Source: an uncultured Lachnospiraceae bacterium (GTDB lineage Bacteria; Bacillota; Clostridia; Lachnospirales; Lachnospiraceae). From it: a stretch of 16,124 nt of DNA. The position numbers and the translations under genes are program-made. Under the pieces are notes generated by a model. That model was given only the letters and a program-made list of their open reading frames with translations, searched no databases and was not told the DNA's origin. This document shows, in pieces, positions 7,463-13,961 of the stretch; within the stretch, counting starts at the first letter, position 1, and each line of letters opens with the position of its first letter. The DNA is taken from the NCBI GenBank assembly GCA_910579495.1, contig CAJTVD010000081.1:1-16124 (forward strand), given 5' to 3'.

Positions 7463-7491
7463 ATTGTACCATAGCTTATCCTATGATGCAA
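7463..7491 (-). promoter_or_regulatory. Promoter upstream of rpmE
   Basis: Minus-strand TTGCAT (7486-7491), a 17-base spacer, and TACAAT (7463-7468). The leader to the rpmE ATG would be about 95 bases. Two TATAAT-like strings closer to the gene lack a matching -35 box. Confidence 0.5.
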
Positions 7492-7497
7492 GTACTT

Positions 7498-8949
7498 TTA
7501 GAACCATTTTATTTTTTTCACCATATTTACAAATTCCTGGTTGTTCCTGGTCTTGGTAAACATATCCAGGATCTTTTCCACCGCTTCCTCCGGCTTCATG
7601 CCATTTAAGGCCTTCCTCATAATATTGATGGCCTCCAGCTCGTCCGGTGCCAGCAGCAGGTCCTCTCTCCTGGTACTGGACTTGGGGATATCAATTGCCG
7701 GGAACATTCTCTTTTCGGACAGCTTCCTGTCAAGCACCAGCTCCATATTGCCGGTTCCCTTAAATTCCTCGTAAATAACATCATCCATCTTGCTGCCCGT
7801 CTCCACCAGCGCAGTTGCCAGGATCGTAAGGGAACCTCCCCCGCGCATATTCCTGGCCGCACCGAAAATCCGCTTGGGCATGTGCAGCGCCGCAGGGTCA
7901 AGGCCGCCGGAGAGTGTACGCCCGCTGGGGGGGACGGTCTGGTTATATGCCCTGGTGAGCCTGGTAATGCTGTCAATCAGGATCATGACATCTTTCTTAT
8001 GCTCCACCAGGCGTTTGCCCCGCTCAATCACCATTTCCGAAACGCGCTTGTGATGCTCCGGCAGCTCGTCAAAGGTGGAATAGATCACTTCCACATTGGG
8101 GCCTTCGATGGCCTCCTTGATATCTGTAACTTCCTCCGGGCGCTCATCGATCAGAAGAATGATCAGGTGCACATCCGGCGCATTGCGTTTAACTGATTTT
8201 GCAACATCCTTAAGCAGGGTGGTCTTACCTGCCTTGGGCGGGGATACGATCATACCACGCTGGCCCTTGCCCACTGGGCTGATCAGGTCCATGATCCTCA
8301 TTGCAATACTCGCCCCTGACATCTCCAGGTGCAGCCTTTCATTAGGGAAAATCGGCGTCATATCCTCAAAGTTGCATCTTTTGGACGCCTCTTCAGGGGT
8401 ATAGCCGTTAATAGACTTTACAAATAAAAGTGCCGCAAATTTCTCCCCCTGGGTCCTGATCCGGGTATTCCCCTCCAGGATATCTCCCGTCTTTAAGCCA
8501 AACCTGCGGATCTGGCTGGGGGCTACATATACATCATGGTCCCCAGGCAGGTAATTCTCACAGCGGATAAATCCATAACCGTCCGGCATGACCTCCAAAA
8601 TACCCCCAGCGGCAATACCGCTGTCAAGTTCTACCGGATACTTGTCCTCATCCGCCCTTGGCTCTTCCACCTTTCCCTCTGTGCGGTCTGTTTTATAATC
8701 AGAAGCACCCTTTTCCTGCCTGGCTTCGGCCCGTTCCGCCTTCCCCTCTGTTTTCTGTGAGGGCTGCCTGGAAGCCGCCCCCTTTGGCTGGGTGGTTTTT
8801 ACTTCCGCTTTTTCCTTCTCTTTTTCATCTTCCGCAAGCATCAGCTCCACCAGCTCTGCCTTCTTCATCGCGGACGTGCCTCTCAACCCTCTGGCTTTCG
8901 CAATGGCTTTTAAATCAGCAAGCGCCAAAGACTCATACTTTTCTTTCAT
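7498..8949 (-). CDS. rho: Transcription termination factor Rho
   Basis: Rho is a hexameric ATP-dependent RNA translocase that dissociates RNA polymerase from untranslated RNA. The 483-residue protein has the N-terminal SAP-like helical domain (1-40, with LADLKAIAKARGLRGTSAMK), a charged, low-complexity linker of about 60 residues (42-105, rich in K, E, Q, R), the cold-shock-like primary RNA-binding domain (about 108-180, GILEVMPDGYGFIR), Walker A in SPPKAGKTTLL (around 236-246), Walker B MILIDSITRL (322-331) and the conserved C-terminal part with MPKRIFGAARNMRGGGSLTI. The linker insertion makes it longer than the ~420-residue E. coli protein, as in many Firmicutes and Actinobacteria. ATG 8949 is chosen because GGAGG lies five bases upstream; the ATG at 8961 is part of that site. 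Confidence 0.98.
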   Translation of the reverse strand: MKEKYESLALADLKAIAKARGLRGTSAMKKAELVELMLAEDEKEKEKAEVKTTQPKGAASRQPSQKTEGKAERAEARQEKGASDYKTDRTEGKVEEPRADEDKYPVELDSGIAAGGILEVMPDGYGFIRCENYLPGDHDVYVAPSQIRRFGLKTGDILEGNTRIRTQGEKFAALLFVKSINGYTPEEASKRCNFEDMTPIFPNERLHLEMSGASIAMRIMDLISPVGKGQRGMIVSPPKAGKTTLLKDVAKSVKRNAPDVHLIILLIDERPEEVTDIKEAIEGPNVEVIYSTFDELPEHHKRVSEMVIERGKRLVEHKKDVMILIDSITRLTRAYNQTVPPSGRTLSGGLDPAALHMPKRIFGAARNMRGGGSLTILATALVETGSKMDDVIYEEFKGTGNMELVLDRKLSEKRMFPAIDIPKSSTRREDLLLAPDELEAINIMRKALNGMKPEEAVEKILDMFTKTRNNQEFVNMVKKIKWF

Positions 8950-9026
8950 ACAATCCTCCATTCATTTATTATAATAATAATGAAATCAACCATTCCATCA
9001 AAACTATGTATTTTTCTTTTGGGAAT

Positions 9027-9257
9027 TTATAACGACTTGTAGCTTGAAGTGCTTCCGCTATGATTATACACCACATTTGCCAAAATAGGAAGTTTTTTCT
9101 TGAATGCCCCACAGAAATCAATTTTCAAGCCTGCTCCCTGTGCCTTGCACCTGAAGCAATCATCCTGCGCCAATGAATCCATGGGGCAAAAACCGGCGCT
9201 GGAAACGCCATTAATTATTTGATGTTCTGGGCTGCCAGCCCTCTTTTGCCTATGCAT
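9027..9257 (-). CDS. Small cysteine-containing protein of unknown function
   Basis: A 76-residue frame starting ATG 9257, which overlaps the stop of the InlB-repeat gene by eight bases, suggesting coupling; AAGGTGGG lies directly before it. The sequence has a Cys pattern FC-P-M-D-S-L-A-Q-DDCFRC ... DFCG that could bind a metal. Its 3' end overlaps the presumed rho promoter. I do not recognise a family. Codon use (many GGC, TTG, CAG, GAT) resembles the neighbouring core genes, which supports a real gene, but a chance frame is possible. Confidence 0.42.
   Translation of the reverse strand: MHRQKRAGSPEHQIINGVSSAGFCPMDSLAQDDCFRCKAQGAGLKIDFCGAFKKKLPILANVVYNHSGSTSSYKSL
9063..9091 (-). promoter_or_regulatory. 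Possible promoter of rho
   Basis: A perfect minus-strand TATAAT (9063-9068) with a poor -35 candidate TTCCTA 17 bases upstream. The rho leader would be about 105 bases and starts with a small GAAGCACTTC hairpin. No better promoter lies between the InlB-repeat gene and rho. Confidence 0.35.
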
Positions 9258-9852
9258 CCCACCTTGCCGTAAGCACATGCTCCCCGCTGGTTGTTACCAC
9301 TGTATTTTCGTCCACCAGGATCCCACCGTACTCCCAGCCTGCAAAGACGGCCCCCTCTTTTTCCGGAACAGGGAGCTGGCTGCCGTATGCCTCCCCGAAG
9401 GTTACATAGACTTCCTCTGCCCCTTCCCCGCCCCTGAGGGTTCCCCCATTTAAATCAAGCTTTACCCTAATCCTGGCAGGCTCCCACAGGGCATACAAAG
9501 TGGTATCTCCCGCCACCTCATCTTCAACGAAATTCCATTCTTCTGCCAGGGACACATCCTTTGAAGTTACCCAGCCCCTGAAATCATATCCTGCCTTAAA
9601 GGGAACCTCCGGCTCTGACACTTTTTCCCCATACCGGCGTTTTTGTTCCTCTACCTGGCTGCCTCCGTCTGTGTCAAAGGCCACATAAAACCCGCCATTA
9701 ATGGTAAAAATAACTGTAAGGATTATCACTGCCGCCAGGGCTCCGATGATCAGGCCATCCAAAATCCTCACAGGGACATCCTTACTCCCGTATATGCCCC
9801 GCCCAAACCATCTCTTTCCTGCCCTGTTATTTTCTTCTTTTTTTTCTTCCAT
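9250..9852 (-). CDS. Membrane-anchored protein with InlB B-type repeats
   Basis: A 200-residue protein with a charged N-terminus (MEEKKEENNRAGKRW), one hydrophobic membrane segment (about residues 33-54, LDGLIIGALAAVIILTVIFT), then two Listeria-Bacteroides (InlB B / flg_new) repeats: FYVAFDTDGGSQVEEQKRRY ... AGYDFRGW ... TTLYALW and VKLDLNGGTLRGG ... FAGWEYGG ... LTARW. These beta-grasp-like repeats occur in extracellular or surface proteins. With no cleavable signal peptide it is probably anchored with the repeats outside. AGGAAGAG precedes ATG 9852 by six bases. Two repeats is a low number for the family. The ligand is unknown. The small gene at 9027-9257 overlaps its 3' end. Confidence 0.82.
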   Translation of the reverse strand: MEEKKEENNRAGKRWFGRGIYGSKDVPVRILDGLIIGALAAVIILTVIFTINGGFYVAFDTDGGSQVEEQKRRYGEKVSEPEVPFKAGYDFRGWVTSKDVSLAEEWNFVEDEVAGDTTLYALWEPARIRVKLDLNGGTLRGGEGAEEVYVTFGEAYGSQLPVPEKEGAVFAGWEYGGILVDENTVVTTSGEHVLTARWDA

Positions 9853-9949
9853 ACCATCTCTTCCTGGCCATTAGCCATCATCTATCCAGTTGCCTCAAAT
9901 GCCCACGCTGCCCCATTAAAGCCAGCCCTATTAAACATCATACTTATAT

Positions 9950-10516
9950 TTAAAATCTACTCAATTTTAATGAAACTCCTTCATAGATCCCTACTGGCAG
10001 ATTTTTATCAAAAGCATATTCTTCCATACTATCTTTTTCAAAGTTATATATTGTTACAAGCTCTCTTTCAGAATCTACTACCCAGTATTCCCTAACCCCT
10101 GCTGTCCGGTATTTAAACAGTTTCTTAAAATAATCCATTTGTTTACTGCTTGGTGAAACAATTTCAATCACCCAATCTGGTGCGCCATTACACCCTTTAT
10201 CCGTAATCTTATTTTTGTCACAGATAACAGAGAGATCCGGTTCAACATAATTTCTATCATTTTCATCCAAGAATACCGCAAACGGAGATGGAAATATTTC
10301 GCACTCACCATTATTTTGTTTAATAAAGTCTTTTATCTGATAATGTAAATCAGAAACCAATCTCTGATGTTTTGTATTAGGTGGAGCCATGTAATAAATC
10401 TTTCCATCAATCAGTTCTGCACGTTTTCCGTCTGGCAGAGCATAAATATCCTCTATTGTGTAAGCTTCTTCATTTCTTAGTGAATCTATAGTTTTCACCT
10501 CCACTCTTAATACCAT
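9950..10516 (-). CDS. Uma2 family (DUF820) putative endonuclease
   Basis: A 188-residue protein of the Uma2/DUF820 group, PD-(D/E)XK-fold proteins that are predicted nucleases of unknown target, often present in several copies. Seen: YTIEDIYALPDGKRAELIDG near the N-terminus, the NNGECEIFPSPFAVFLDEND segment, the active-site strand YVEPDLSVICD and APDWVIEIVSPSS with the Asp and Glu of the PD...E-X-(K/S) core, then REYWVVDSE, the usual C-terminal strand. ATG 10516 is preferred, with GGGGAGGGG four bases upstream; an ATG six codons earlier lies inside that G-run. Directly upstream is a dead paralogue on the same strand. Activity is inferred from the family, and A+T-rich composition suggests acquired DNA. 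Confidence 0.85.
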   Translation of the reverse strand: MVLRVEVKTIDSLRNEEAYTIEDIYALPDGKRAELIDGKIYYMAPPNTKHQRLVSDLHYQIKDFIKQNNGECEIFPSPFAVFLDENDRNYVEPDLSVICDKNKITDKGCNGAPDWVIEIVSPSSKQMDYFKKLFKYRTAGVREYWVVDSERELVTIYNFEKDSMEEYAFDKNLPVGIYEGVSLKLSRF

Positions 10517-10544
10517 TATACCCCTCCCCCCCAACCTGCAACCG

Positions 10545-10845
10545 CTAACCTTTTTCTTTTACCAATCAGCAATCCAATATTCGTCAACTTCTTATAACCT
10601 ATATAGTTCTTTCTTTTCATTACAGCCATAATTTTCGGTTGATGGGCTTTACACTTCCATTACGAAACGCCAAATGCCTAAAAACACATTACCTTTTCTT
10701 GCTTTGTACAGCAATTAATAGAGGCGTCTGGAATAACTGTTTTTTATATTTCATTATCGGCATTTAAAAATACTGCAAATGGAGCCGGAAAAACTTCACA
10801 GTCTCCATTATTACACCTAATATGGTCTTATTTTCCAATTATTGT
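10545..10845 (-). pseudogene. Second Uma2-family gene, degenerate remnant
   Basis: No long frame is left, but three pieces in the right order match the intact neighbour. KDHIRCNNGDCEVFPAPFAVF-LNADN (about 10755-10835) matches IKDFIKQNNGECEIFPSPFAVF-LDEND. TVIPDASINCCTKQEKV (about 10685-10740) matches YVEPDLSVICDKNK-. DEYWIADW-stop-KKKV (about 10550-10590) matches REYWVVDSERELV. Between them lie frameshifts and stops, and the PDWVIEIVSPSS region is gone. The copy is diverged from its neighbour, so it is an older paralogue or separate acquisition rather than a recent duplicate. This explains most of the apparently empty stretch 10535-10900. Confidence 0.75.
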
Positions 10846-10901
10846 TACTATATTGTCACTGATATTTTCTTTTTTATCAATTGCTATGACTTTCAAATGC
10901 C

Positions 10902-11117
10902 TTAAAATATGCCATACACTAACCGATTAACATCATCTATACGTTTTGAATAGCCAGAACGATGCTTTAGCGGCTCAAGTTTTCCTATTCCTTGCATTAC
11001 ACCATTTCTTTTAATATCATCTAACAAATTATTTATCTTTTTAATTGTTTTCTTATCTTGAAATTGCCAATACACATAATCAGCAAAACCTTTATCTGTA
11101 AAAGTAAAATCATTCAT
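10902..11117 (-). pseudogene. YoeB/Txe-type toxin, C-terminally truncated
   Basis: YoeB toxins are ribosome-dependent mRNA interferases. The 71 residues match the family start to near-end: FTDKGFADYVYWQFQDKKTI, KINNLLDDIKRNG, GIGKLEPLKH, then SGYSKRIDDVNRLVYGIF and a stop. Homologues continue for about 15 residues to a C-terminal (C)(R/K)GHY whose His and Tyr are needed for cleavage. In another frame directly downstream one can read HLKVIAI, which resembles the missing LKVIAC strand, so a frameshift near 10900 has removed the end. The start overlaps the antitoxin stop (ATGAATGA, 11110-11117), the normal arrangement. The toxin is probably inactive while its antitoxin is intact. Confidence 0.82.
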
Positions 11118-11430
11118 TCTCTTGCTCCATTCGTTTCATCCAGTCTAAAACTTTTTGAGTTGGTTTCCAATCGTCAGATTCCATTTCCCGCAATTCTTCC
11201 ATGCTGAAAGATATTGTTTTACCATCTTTAAACTGTTTAAAACTTTTATCTAATTTTGCAAGATACTCAGCATTCTTTTTAGCCTTCGCCAATTCGTTAT
11301 ATTCTGCCTCAGATATAATAACAACATTTTTGTTTTCCTTACGTGATACAATCACCGGTTCTCCATTAAACGCTATATCAAAATACTTTTTTATATTTGC
11401 TCTCACATCCATTTGTTTTGTCGCGATCAT
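11110..11430 (-). CDS. Phd/YefM family antitoxin
   Basis: The 106-residue protein has the Phd/YefM N-terminal DNA-binding fold: IATKQMDVRANIKKYFDIAF, GEPVIVSRKENKNVVIISEA and EYNELAKAKKNAEYLAKLDK, followed by an acidic/aromatic C-terminal tail (SFSMEELREMESDDWKPTQK) of the kind that binds the toxin. ATG 11430 is favoured because GGAAAG lies eight bases upstream; an ATG two codons earlier would be too close. The toxin gene follows with an 8-base overlap but is truncated. Family members repress their own operon as toxin-antitoxin complex; paired direct repeats at 11443-11461 are a likely operator. It may now act only as a lone repressor or against related toxins elsewhere. Confidence 0.88.
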   Translation of the reverse strand: MIATKQMDVRANIKKYFDIAFNGEPVIVSRKENKNVVIISEAEYNELAKAKKNAEYLAKLDKSFKQFKDGKTISFSMEELREMESDDWKPTQKVLDWMKRMEQENE

Positions 11431-11442
11431 AGCCATCTCTTT

Positions 11443-11461
11443 CCGTACTCAAAACCGTACT
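11443..11461. promoter_or_regulatory. Likely antitoxin operator: two 7-bp direct repeats
   Basis: CCGTACT occurs at 11443-11449 and 11455-11461, a 12-base period, just downstream of the predicted transcription start and upstream of the antitoxin gene. Phd-type proteins bind paired short sites at such positions; the link to this protein is inferred. Confidence 0.45.
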
Positions 11462-11476
11462 GTTTATTGTACTTAT

Positions 11477-11505
11477 ATTATATGCTACTATTATACACCA
11501 GTCAA
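11477..11505 (-). promoter_or_regulatory. Promoter of the Phd/YoeB operon
   Basis: Minus-strand TTGACT (11500-11505), a 17-base spacer and a perfect TATAAT (11477-11482). Transcription would start near 11470, about 40 bases before the antitoxin ATG. Confidence 0.75.
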
Positions 11506-11588
11506 CAGAATTTATGCTTTCATAATAACTACAAGGAGCTTCATACTCTCCTGATGATGTAGCTGCCGGATTTTTACCACATAATCCA

Positions 11589-11711
11589 TCATCTCTCATA
11601 TGTATACAACCCTCTTTTCCATAAATTACGAGAACCACAATTATTGCAATGATATGCTTTTTCATTTTCATCAAATCTAATATCCATATTACCACAATCC
11701 AAACAAATCAT
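11589..11711 (-). CDS. 40-residue zinc-ribbon protein
   Basis: A very short frame starting ATG 11711 with GGAGG seven bases upstream. It begins MICLDCGNMDIRFDENEKAY and ends HCNNCGSRNLWKRGLYTYER. Two CxxC pairs (Cys3/Cys6 and Cys22/Cys25) with a GN or GS after each knuckle form a textbook zinc ribbon. Such mini-ribbons occur as stand-alone nucleic-acid or protein-binding modules; the partner is unknown. A second frame starting inside its end (MRDDGLCGKNPAATSSGEYE) runs on to the antitoxin promoter and may be the tail of a longer ancestor after a frameshift. Confidence 0.6.
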   Translation of the reverse strand: MICLDCGNMDIRFDENEKAYHCNNCGSRNLWKRGLYTYER

Positions 11712-11763
11712 AGCTTGCCTCCACTTAAAAGCAACTATTTATTGATATTAAAATTTGAAATTA

Positions 11764-12342
11764 TCAATACCAGAATCCAATTTTTATTTCATTATATGGA
11801 TTAAGTTCTTTTTTAGCTGATTCAATATCTAAATTATCTATTACTCCCATTTCTATTGCTCTTTTTATATATCCTTCAATATAAATTGGTGTGTATTTCA
11901 TTAATGTATTTTTCATCCCAGAACATTTATGGATACATATTACTACAACCAATAAAAGCATTGCTAAACTTCTTTTCCCCCTGTCTATATTTGCATTACT
12001 TAAAATATTATTCGAGGTTTCCCAGTTAATTTTTTCGTTCGGTTTTGATATGTAATCATAAAAAATCCTTATATAAGCAGATAATGATGCTATCTGGATT
12101 AAATTTTCACCACTTTTTACTGCTAATGGAAATAAATACAATATTGGTATCAAAAAGATAAGTGATCTATCTATGTTTAATGAAATAAACCCCACTTCGT
12201 TATTTATCTGATCAACTTTTGTATCAATTAATGTTATTCCAGCTCCAATTGTGGTTACAATTGTCAGTATTGCTGTATGAGACTGGGCATTAATCACTGA
12301 TAGTCTTTGAACTAATTCATTTCTTATACTTGCACTTTCCAC
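11764..12342 (-). CDS. Membrane protein of unknown function, possibly shortened
   Basis: A 192-residue frame with hydrophobic segments at about residues 23-40 (TAILTIVTTIGAGITLI), 60-75 (LIFLIPILYLFPLAV) and 126-137 (LAMLLLVVVICI). The middle NLIQIASLSAYIRIFYDYI and the end KYTPIYIEGYIKRAIEMGVI, then NPYNEIKIGFWY, look like conserved blocks. The third hydrophobic segment is very short and is followed at once by the soluble C-terminus, so I suspect an in-frame internal deletion of one or two membrane helices; this is inference. The start is a GTG at 12342 with a weak site (GTGAAGCG); a stop lies just upstream in frame. It is A+T-rich like its neighbours. Confidence 0.55.
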   Translation of the reverse strand: MESASIRNELVQRLSVINAQSHTAILTIVTTIGAGITLIDTKVDQINNEVGFISLNIDRSLIFLIPILYLFPLAVKSGENLIQIASLSAYIRIFYDYISKPNEKINWETSNNILSNANIDRGKRSLAMLLLVVVICIHKCSGMKNTLMKYTPIYIEGYIKRAIEMGVIDNLDIESAKKELNPYNEIKIGFWY

Positions 12343-12637
12343 ATCGCTTCACGTTTGATTCTGTTTTTGTGGGACAGGATAAATAATAAAACTATGTTAA
12401 AGTCACAGACACGGCATTTAAGTTCTTCGGCACTTCTCATTCCGTGTATAATCTGTTTTTTTGTGGGAAATATACAGGCTCCCGGATACCAGCACAATTT
12501 ATTTATCCCCAGTCCGTATTCTACGCCATAGACTAATTGCAGTTGCTATGGTTTTTAATTCCCCACATAACTGGAGGGGAATTCTCGCTTACATCACATT
12601 CCTTTTTTAAAAGCAGTTGACCGCTTTTAAATATAAA
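12343..12637. other. Non-coding A+T-rich stretch
   Basis: No convincing gene. It holds an 8-bp inverted repeat (AATTCCCC 12557-12564, GGGGAATT 12576-12583) and two copies of a CTGTTTTT(TT)GTGGGA string near 12361 and 12450. A minus-strand 38-codon frame with CRVC (starting about 12442) reads toward the membrane-protein gene but has no clear ribosome binding site. Confidence 0.35.
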
Positions 12638-12667
12638 AGAGAGTGTCAAAGGTTCTTGACACTCTCT
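12638..12667 (-). terminator. Terminator of the 58-residue small-protein gene
   Basis: AGAGAGTGTCAA (12638-12649) and TTGACACTCTCT (12656-12667) form a perfect 12-bp stem with a 6-base loop. On the minus strand it is followed by TTTATATTT. It starts about 20 bases after the gene's stop. Confidence 0.75.
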
Positions 12668-12686
12668 AAAATAAGAACTAATTAAT

Positions 12687-12863
12687 TTACTCGCTCTCGA
12701 TAGGCGGTTTTTGGTACAATTTACGCTCTACAAATTTCTTTTCAAGTGCAAGTTGTTTTTTTACTGCCTCAATGTTATTATCTTCTACCACCATTTCAAG
12801 TCTTTCAATCAATTCAAGCTGATCAAGAAGATATCCGTTATATTCTTTTTCATTATTTGGCAT
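12687..12863 (-). CDS. 58-residue small helical protein (MPN... type)
   Basis: The frame starts MPNNEKEYNGYLLDQLELIE at ATG 12863 and continues RLEMVVEDNN, IEAVKKQLALEKKFVERKLY, ending QKPPIESE. GGAGGTGAAATGGT precedes it, a strong site. The middle is heptad-like and probably one or two amphipathic helices. It is followed by a clean terminator. Two other genes in this island (13566-13760 and 14778-14960) have the same size, strand and RBS style (GxGGTGAAA), and the first also starts MPN. No family recognised; such short helical proteins could be antitoxin-like, phage-derived or regulators of a membrane partner, but nothing here decides it. Confidence 0.65.
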   Translation of the reverse strand: MPNNEKEYNGYLLDQLELIERLEMVVEDNNIEAVKKQLALEKKFVERKLYQKPPIESE

Positions 12864-13149
12864 ACCATTTCACCTCCATTCTGTAGGTAAGAAGTGTTTT
12901 TCGTTATGCCTTTAGTATAACATGTTTTATATTTGATTTCTATAACATTATATATTTATTTTCACGTTTTACTATTTTTCACTTGTCACATTTACAACTT
13001 TGCTAATATATAAATGCACTTCAGCATTATCTCCCTCTTGTTCCACGTCTCACAAGATATACTTTTAAGGGTCTTATTTACTGTCTGTATATTAACAAAT
13101 TGACTACAATATAACTTTAAATGGTAAGTGAAAACTTATCTTGTAGATT

Positions 13150-13197
13150 AGACAGGTTGGAAACTTTGGTCGGTGTACAACCTGTCTTTTGTTTTCT
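13150..13197 (+). terminator. Strong hairpin with T-run, no obvious gene upstream
   Basis: AGACAGGTTG (13150-13159) and CAACCTGTCT (13178-13187) form a perfect 10-bp stem with an 18-base loop, followed on the plus strand by TTTTGTTTTC. It looks like a plus-strand intrinsic terminator, yet 12864-13149 contains no plus-strand gene. An 8-bp long-range repeat (ACAAGATA 13052-13059, TATCTTGT 13137-13144) lies next to it. A small RNA or the tail of a lost gene are both possible. The rest of 12864-13265 has nothing else I can name apart from the promoter at 13221-13248. Confidence 0.5.
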
Positions 13198-13220
13198 CTT
13201 ATTTCGCTTAACTTGATTAT

Positions 13221-13248
13221 AGTATATCATGTTTCGAAATTTTATCAA
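13221..13248 (-). promoter_or_regulatory. Possible minus-strand promoter before the hairpin region
   Basis: Minus-strand TTGATA (13243-13248), 16-base spacer, TATACT (13221-13226). A transcript would run through the 13150-13187 hairpin and about 350 bases later reach the 58-residue gene, giving it a long structured leader. Confidence 0.35.
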
Positions 13249-13265
13249 CAATTTTTATTAATTTA

Positions 13266-13478
13266 TCATACTTTTTTTATTAGACATTCAGCACTATAAT
13301 TAATGGCCGAAAGAATTTTATTTGCATCTTCAAGTGAAAAATTTTACTTATCCAAAAGCTTGTCTAATGCTTGTCTACTGATACCCAACTTTTCAGAGAT
13401 AAATGTCTTCTTTATACCTGATTGTAAAATTATCTCATTCACTGCCTGTGCAAGCTCCTGATTCGTTTTAATTACCAT
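13266..13478 (-). pseudogene. Small HTH (XRE-like) regulator with an in-frame stop
   Basis: ATG 13478 (AGGAAG eight bases upstream) opens a 70-codon gene: MVIKTNQELAQAVNEIILQS, then GIKKTFISEKLGISRQALDK, LLDK, a TAA at 13344-13346, and NFSLEDANKILSAINYSAEC LIKKV in the same frame to a natural TGA. The FISEKLGISRQALDKLL stretch is a typical helix-turn-helix. A single base change (a Lys or Glu codon to TAA) explains the interruption, since the frame resumes without shift and the second half is well preserved. The truncated 44-residue product still holds the HTH, so weak function is possible. Probably a phage- or cassette-type transcription regulator. Confidence 0.7.
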
Positions 13479-13565
13479 GTATCCATCTTCCTATAAAAAA
13501 TAAGGACGTAATCTATATATAATAGACTTGCGCCCTGATCTGCTTACTATTTAGTTACTGATTGC

Positions 13566-13760
13566 TTATTCTTTAATTATATCAATATCTGTAAAATTAA
13601 CACCTGCTACTTTTAGAAAACTTTTTAAATACAGATACTCACCCTTCAAACTTTCATAAGTTTTTGTTGCATTTTCACTTTTTGCAATTAACATGTGTTG
13701 TTGTATTTTTCTAAAATCATCCATTGCTTTTTGCGTAATCTCTAAATTAGTATTAGGCAT
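13566..13760 (-). CDS. 64-residue small protein with GVNFTDI end (MPN... type)
   Basis: The frame starts MPNTNLEITQKAMDDFRKIQ at ATG 13760 with GGGAGGTGAAAGCAA before it. It is predicted helical throughout and ends YLKSFLKVAGVNFTDIDIIK. The end resembles that of the 60-residue protein at 14778-14960 (AKLSSMGVNVEDITLK): both have a YL-x-K segment, then GVN-x-x-DI and a final lysine-containing tail, so I infer a distant common family. The upstream DNA (13804-13916) shares two sequence blocks with the region 15161-15226. Function unknown. Confidence 0.65.
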   Translation of the reverse strand: MPNTNLEITQKAMDDFRKIQQHMLIAKSENATKTYESLKGEYLYLKSFLKVAGVNFTDIDIIKE

Positions 13761-13798
13761 TTGCTTTCACCTCCCGATTATAAAACGGTTGATAAGTT

Positions 13799-13827
13799 AT
13801 AATAAGTATACCATAACCAAGGCACAA
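13799..13827 (-). promoter_or_regulatory. Promoter of the 64-residue gene, inside a shared upstream block
   Basis: Minus-strand TTGTGC (13822-13827), 17-base spacer, TATTAT (13799-13804). The same geometry recurs at 15156-15184. The boxes are imperfect; the recurrence adds weight. Confidence 0.4.
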
Positions 13828-13916
13828 AGTCTATTATAATTTTGGTAACAAACCCTACTACACTCTATTATACCCACTTCTTTAGCTGTCAACGAATCAC
13901 GAAAGGTTATCACAGC
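13804..13916. repeat. Shared upstream sequence, copy 1 (two blocks)
   Basis: Block A (13804-13835) matches 15161-15192 at 26 of 32 positions. Block B (13889-13916, TCAACGAATCACGAAAGG and ten more bases) matches 15199-15226 at 26 of 28. The blocks are 53 bases apart here and 6 bases apart in copy 2. Both copies lie upstream of minus-strand small genes, and both are followed on the plus strand by an insertion-sequence remnant. Confidence 0.8.
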
Positions 13917-13961
13917 CTGTAATGGAAATAGGGGACTGGCCCCACTACTGTTTTAATTTCC

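Noticed and set aside
7362..7497. Riboswitch or T-box in the rpmE leader
   Set aside because: Only weak pairing is visible and no conserved aptamer or T-box sequence; an ordinary promoter and leader suffice.
11378..11695. Minus-strand 105-codon frame over the antitoxin promoter
   Set aside because: It runs through a consensus promoter and the start of the Phd gene and overlaps the better-supported zinc-ribbon ORF in another frame.
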